Assembly (NCBI GenBank): GCA_014523665.1
Contig: JAATVR010000086.1
Span: 1 to 6,815, forward strand
DNA from: Nitrososphaerales archaeon TH526
GTDB lineage: Archaea > Thermoproteota > Nitrososphaeria > Nitrososphaerales > Nitrososphaeraceae
Length of the DNA stretch: 6,815 bases
Direction: 5' to 3'
The notes below the pieces were generated by a model that worked only from the letters and a program-made list of their open reading frames with translations, was not told the DNA's origin and ran no database searches. Numbering within the stretch: position 1 is the first letter of the stretch; the number at the start of each line of letters is the position of its first letter. Shown here in pieces: positions 5,158 to 6,815 of the stretch. The position numbers were made by a program, and so were the translations under genes.

Positions 5158-5166
5158 TATTATATG
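5158..5166 (-). promoter_or_regulatory. TATA-like box of the secreted Ig-like protein gene
   Basis: CATATAATA on the minus strand is centred about 23 bases before the ATG at 5139 and 38 bases before the TTG at 5124. The spacing favours transcription starting at or near the ATG, which matters for deciding whether the TAA between the two is a nonsense mutation. Confidence 0.4.
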
Positions 5167-5297
5167 ATTATTAGTTGACCAGTTCTTACTTTTAGGTTGG
5201 TATATACAAAGTAATGCCTTAGATTAGCTAGTTCTTTGTATTGGTACCAAAACAATTGAGTAGATAATATTAAGATGGGCAACTGCTATTGAAAGTA

Positions 5298-5314
5298 CAA
5301 AAGAGGTTCTTTTG
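5298..5314 (-). terminator. Hairpin after the protease gene
   Basis: CAAAAGA, a 3-base loop and TCTTTTG form a perfect 7-base-pair stem, 34 bases after the protease stop. The minus strand carries TCTTTT within the stem but no T-run after it. It may end transcription or protect the 3' end; chance is not excluded. Confidence 0.35.
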
Positions 5315-5347
5315 AAATACAGAATTATGATTCAAAAGTATCAAATA

Positions 5348-6127
5348 TCAAATATATGCGATTATGAATAATCCCATTGCAGCTGCCATTGCAATTATCC
5401 ATACTAATTTGTTCCAATCAAAGATTTTTTGCCCATCCAATACACCAAATGGCATCAGATTAAACATTGCGATCCAACCATTAAATGATGCTCCTATAGT
5501 AAAAAGTGGATTAAATGGGTCATAAAACATAGAGAAGAGTAGAAAAGAAAAACCCATCACCAAATTAGTCACAGGACCAATTAGAGCTACTCTGCCAAAT
5601 TTTTTTCTATCCGATAATCCAACCATGACAGCGCCAGGAGCGATGAATTTGAACGGCATAAACGGAAGCGCAGAAATTGCTGTTATTATCAATCCCCAAG
5701 TCTGAGCTCTAAATTCTGCCCAACTACCATAATACTGGGCTAAAAACTTGTGAGCAAGTTCATGCACTAGAAAAGCACTGACAAATATAGCCAGAAATTG
5801 CCAAGAAATATATCGATAACCGCTTAAAGAAAGACCCACTGCAGTAACCAAAATGGTTGCTAACGAAAGATGAAATAATTCAGTTCTAGAAGATTTTATA
5901 GTTAAAATTCTTGACAGAGTTTTGAATAAAGAGGAGGATGATGATTGGAAGCCATATTTTTGGGAATCATTACCAATTAACATGTTCTTCCTTTTCTTAT
6001 CATACGTATCTAGAAACGGACAAGAATGGTTAATCGGATTTCTATGAACATTACAAAATAATTCTTGGCAATAATTACATTTGAATGGGATAGTTTCTAA
6101 TTGACCACAGATATAGCATATAGGCAT
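5348..6127 (-). CDS. AN1 zinc-finger/site-2-type M50 membrane metalloprotease
   Basis: A 259-residue fusion. Residues 4-36 form a complete AN1-type zinc finger: C4, C7, C17, C20, C25, H28, H34, C36. After a Ser-rich linker (about 50-80) a multi-helix membrane domain follows. It carries the M50 motif HELAH (H122, E123, H126), a GPxTN motif at 184-188, and the third zinc ligand region NLMPFGVLDG (N223, P226, D231). These are the hallmarks of site-2 proteases, which cut substrates within or near the membrane. Predicted helices lie at about 84-104, 109-127, 143-165, 178-202, 212-230 and 241-258. The AN1 finger, on the cytosolic side by inference, may recruit ubiquitin-like or chaperone-bound partners. 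A TATA-like box 27 bases upstream supports a leaderless start at 6127. All catalytic residues are present, so it should be active. Confidence 0.9.
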   Translation of the reverse strand: MPICYICGQLETIPFKCNYCQELFCNVHRNPINHSCPFLDTYDKKRKNMLIGNDSQKYGFQSSSSSLFKTLSRILTIKSSRTELFHLSLATILVTAVGLSLSGYRYISWQFLAIFVSAFLVHELAHKFLAQYYGSWAEFRAQTWGLIITAISALPFMPFKFIAPGAVMVGLSDRKKFGRVALIGPVTNLVMGFSFLLFSMFYDPFNPLFTIGASFNGWIAMFNLMPFGVLDGQKIFDWNKLVWIIAMAAAMGLFIIAYI

Positions 6128-6145
6128 TACTTTAGATTTCTACTC

Positions 6146-6307
6146 CTATTGATATACAATTCGATCAACTACTGATAAACTATACTTGTCATTTGCTAAA
6201 ATTTCCTCAGATGAAACAAAAGCAATGTACCAGCTATCATTGAGAAGTCCATTATATTCGAAAGTCACTGATAATTCTTGATTAGATCTAGATAGACAAG
6301 GTTTCAT
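6146..6307 (-). CDS. Small hypothetical protein (53 residues)
   Basis: From an ATG at 6307 the frame runs 53 codons to a TAG at 6148-6146. The peptide includes ELSVTFEYNGLLNDSWYIAF and KYSLSVVDRIVYQ, a pattern of alternating hydrophobics suggesting a small beta-rich soluble protein. It has a single Cys (4) and no membrane helix. An AT-rich box (ATTAATAA, minus strand, around 6339-6331) is about 28 bases before the ATG, suiting a leaderless start. The frame is closed just upstream by a TAA, so the start is not in doubt if the gene is real. It fills the gap between the zinc-ribbon gene and the protease gene, ending 19 bases before the latter. I do not recognise a family. Confidence 0.5.
   Translation of the reverse strand: MKPCLSRSNQELSVTFEYNGLLNDSWYIAFVSSEEILANDKYSLSVVDRIVYQ
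6147..6160 (-). promoter_or_regulatory. TATA-like box of the protease gene
   Basis: The minus strand reads TTGTATATCAATAG with GTATATC centred about 27 bases before the ATG at 6127. It overlaps the end of the 53-residue gene, so the protease gene can be transcribed on its own. A GGAG lies 14 bases before the ATG, slightly far for a ribosome site. Confidence 0.5.
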
Positions 6308-6338
6308 AGTGTATTATTGACATCAATCGAGTTATTAA

Positions 6339-6683
6339 TTATCCTATTTTCTTCATTTTTGAACCGCATTTAGGGCATGCGATTTCTTTGTGCTCATTAC
6401 CACAACTCATACAATAGTATTTTATTGGATTATATCCGTAAGCGGAAGGGCTCATATCTGACGACCGCAGCGAACCAAATAGTCCTTTCATACTAATTCC
6501 CATCTTTTTCATCATTAAGCGCGTCCTCAAGAAGTTAAGTAGCATAACTCCTCCGATTGCTCCGACCAGAGATACAGGGAATGGCAATAATAAGGCTGCA
6601 ATGAATCCTATAGCCATGTATATACTCATCCACTTTAGAGCATACAGCAGAAAATGCCTATTATTGTTAGAAATTTCACTCAT
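6339..6683 (-). CDS. Two-transmembrane protein with C-terminal zinc ribbon
   Basis: A 114-residue protein. Two membrane helices lie at about 12-33 and 36-52, followed by a basic stretch (RTRLMMKKM, 53-61) and a flexible linker (62-86). The C-terminus is a zinc ribbon with C91, C94, C103 and C106 (CMSC, then CPKC). The basic residues after helix 2 place the ribbon in the cytosol. I recall similar small proteins across Nitrososphaeria annotated as hypothetical; no function is known. The start is well supported: AAGGTGAT, an exact match to the archaeal anti-Shine-Dalgarno region, ends 5 bases before the ATG. This makes it the one right-hand gene with a clear leader, in contrast to its leaderless neighbours. 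Confidence 0.8.
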   Translation of the reverse strand: MSEISNNNRHFLLYALKWMSIYMAIGFIAALLLPFPVSLVGAIGGVMLLNFLRTRLMMKKMGISMKGLFGSLRSSDMSPSAYGYNPIKYYCMSCGNEHKEIACPKCGSKMKKIG

Positions 6684-6688
6684 TATGC

Positions 6689-6696
6689 ATCACCTT
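6689..6696 (-). promoter_or_regulatory. Shine-Dalgarno site of the zinc-ribbon gene
   Basis: AAGGTGAT on the minus strand pairs with the 16S rRNA end (ATCACCT) and is 5 bases from the ATG at 6683. It fixes the start. TATA-like boxes occur upstream at about 6719-6708 (TATAGTATAG) and 6736-6728 (CTTTAATAG); the second would leave a leader long enough for this site. Confidence 0.55.
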
Positions 6697-6759
6697 GTAT
6701 TCTTTACCTATACTATACAACATACACTATTAAAGCAAATGTGTACAATGCTCTATTTG

Positions 6760-6813
6760 TAACAATAGATATCAAGGTTTTTGTATAAGATCTCCGAAGA
6801 TATTCTAGTAATT
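6760..6813 (+). repeat. Dispersed 54-base repeat, copy 2 (window edge)
   Basis: Same direction and 48 of 54 positions the same as 2749-2802. Identity drops before 6760 and the window ends two bases after 6813, so the right boundary is unknown. By analogy with copy 1, a helix-turn-helix gene of the same family may begin shortly beyond the window. Confidence 0.6.
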
Positions 6814-6815
6814 TA

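Noticed and set aside
5340..5353. Tandem ATCAAAT repeat at the end of the protease gene
   Set aside because: It is only two units in AT-rich sequence and easily arises by chance.
1..6815. CRISPR array, tRNA, rRNA, insertion sequence or origin
   Set aside because: I saw no regularly spaced long repeats, no cloverleaf or rRNA-like stretch, no transposase and no terminal inverted repeats flanking a gene.

Overview
The window looks like a chromosomal accessory stretch from an AT-rich archaeon. It most likely belongs to the Nitrososphaeria (Thaumarchaeota), of a Nitrososphaera/Nitrosocosmicus-like soil type. Several genes have archaeal TATA-like boxes 23-29 bases before the first codon and no ribosome binding site, as expected for leaderless transcripts. 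The protein families also fit: an AN1 zinc finger fused to a site-2 protease, a secreted Ig-like protein rich in N-glycosylation sequons, a small two-transmembrane zinc-ribbon protein, and a short helix-turn-helix fragment of the 'ELYNQGKT.R.IA' type. The lineage is recalled from family knowledge, not from a search.

Left part (1-2548), a metal/metalloid and small-transporter block. The window opens with the last 40 codons of a DUF2061-like membrane protein (+). Facing it are two overlapping YnfA/UPF0060 genes (-). Their charge patterns predict opposite membrane topologies, as expected for an antiparallel heterodimer. Upstream lies a degraded C-terminus resembling a CadD-type cadmium transporter (+, 1013-1160). 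Next comes an HxlR-family winged-helix regulator (-), divergent from an arsenite methyltransferase gene, arsM (+). The 59-base gap between them holds one TATA-like box that could serve both directions, with short inverted repeats over it. A regulator/arsM pair with possible metal-binding cysteines suggests a metalloid-responsive unit.

Middle part (2549-4112), a gene-poor decay zone. Three adjacent palindromes lie just after arsM. They are followed by five TAACA-type motifs at exact 10-base spacing and a 54-base repeat that recurs at the right end of the window. After these come a 38-codon helix-turn-helix fragment (+), a DUF5678-like fragment (-) with no clear start, a 76-codon open frame (+) without a start, and a small His-rich frame (-) interrupted by a stop. 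This is typical of a graveyard of accessory genes.

Right part (4113-6815), six minus-strand genes. From right to left they are: a two-transmembrane zinc-ribbon protein, a 53-residue protein, an AN1 zinc-finger/M50 site-2 protease, a secreted Ig-like protein whose natural ATG is separated from the rest of the frame by a TAA, and a 78-residue two-helix protein with a ferritin-like ExxH half-site. Several of these appear to have their own promoters, so they are probably not one operon.
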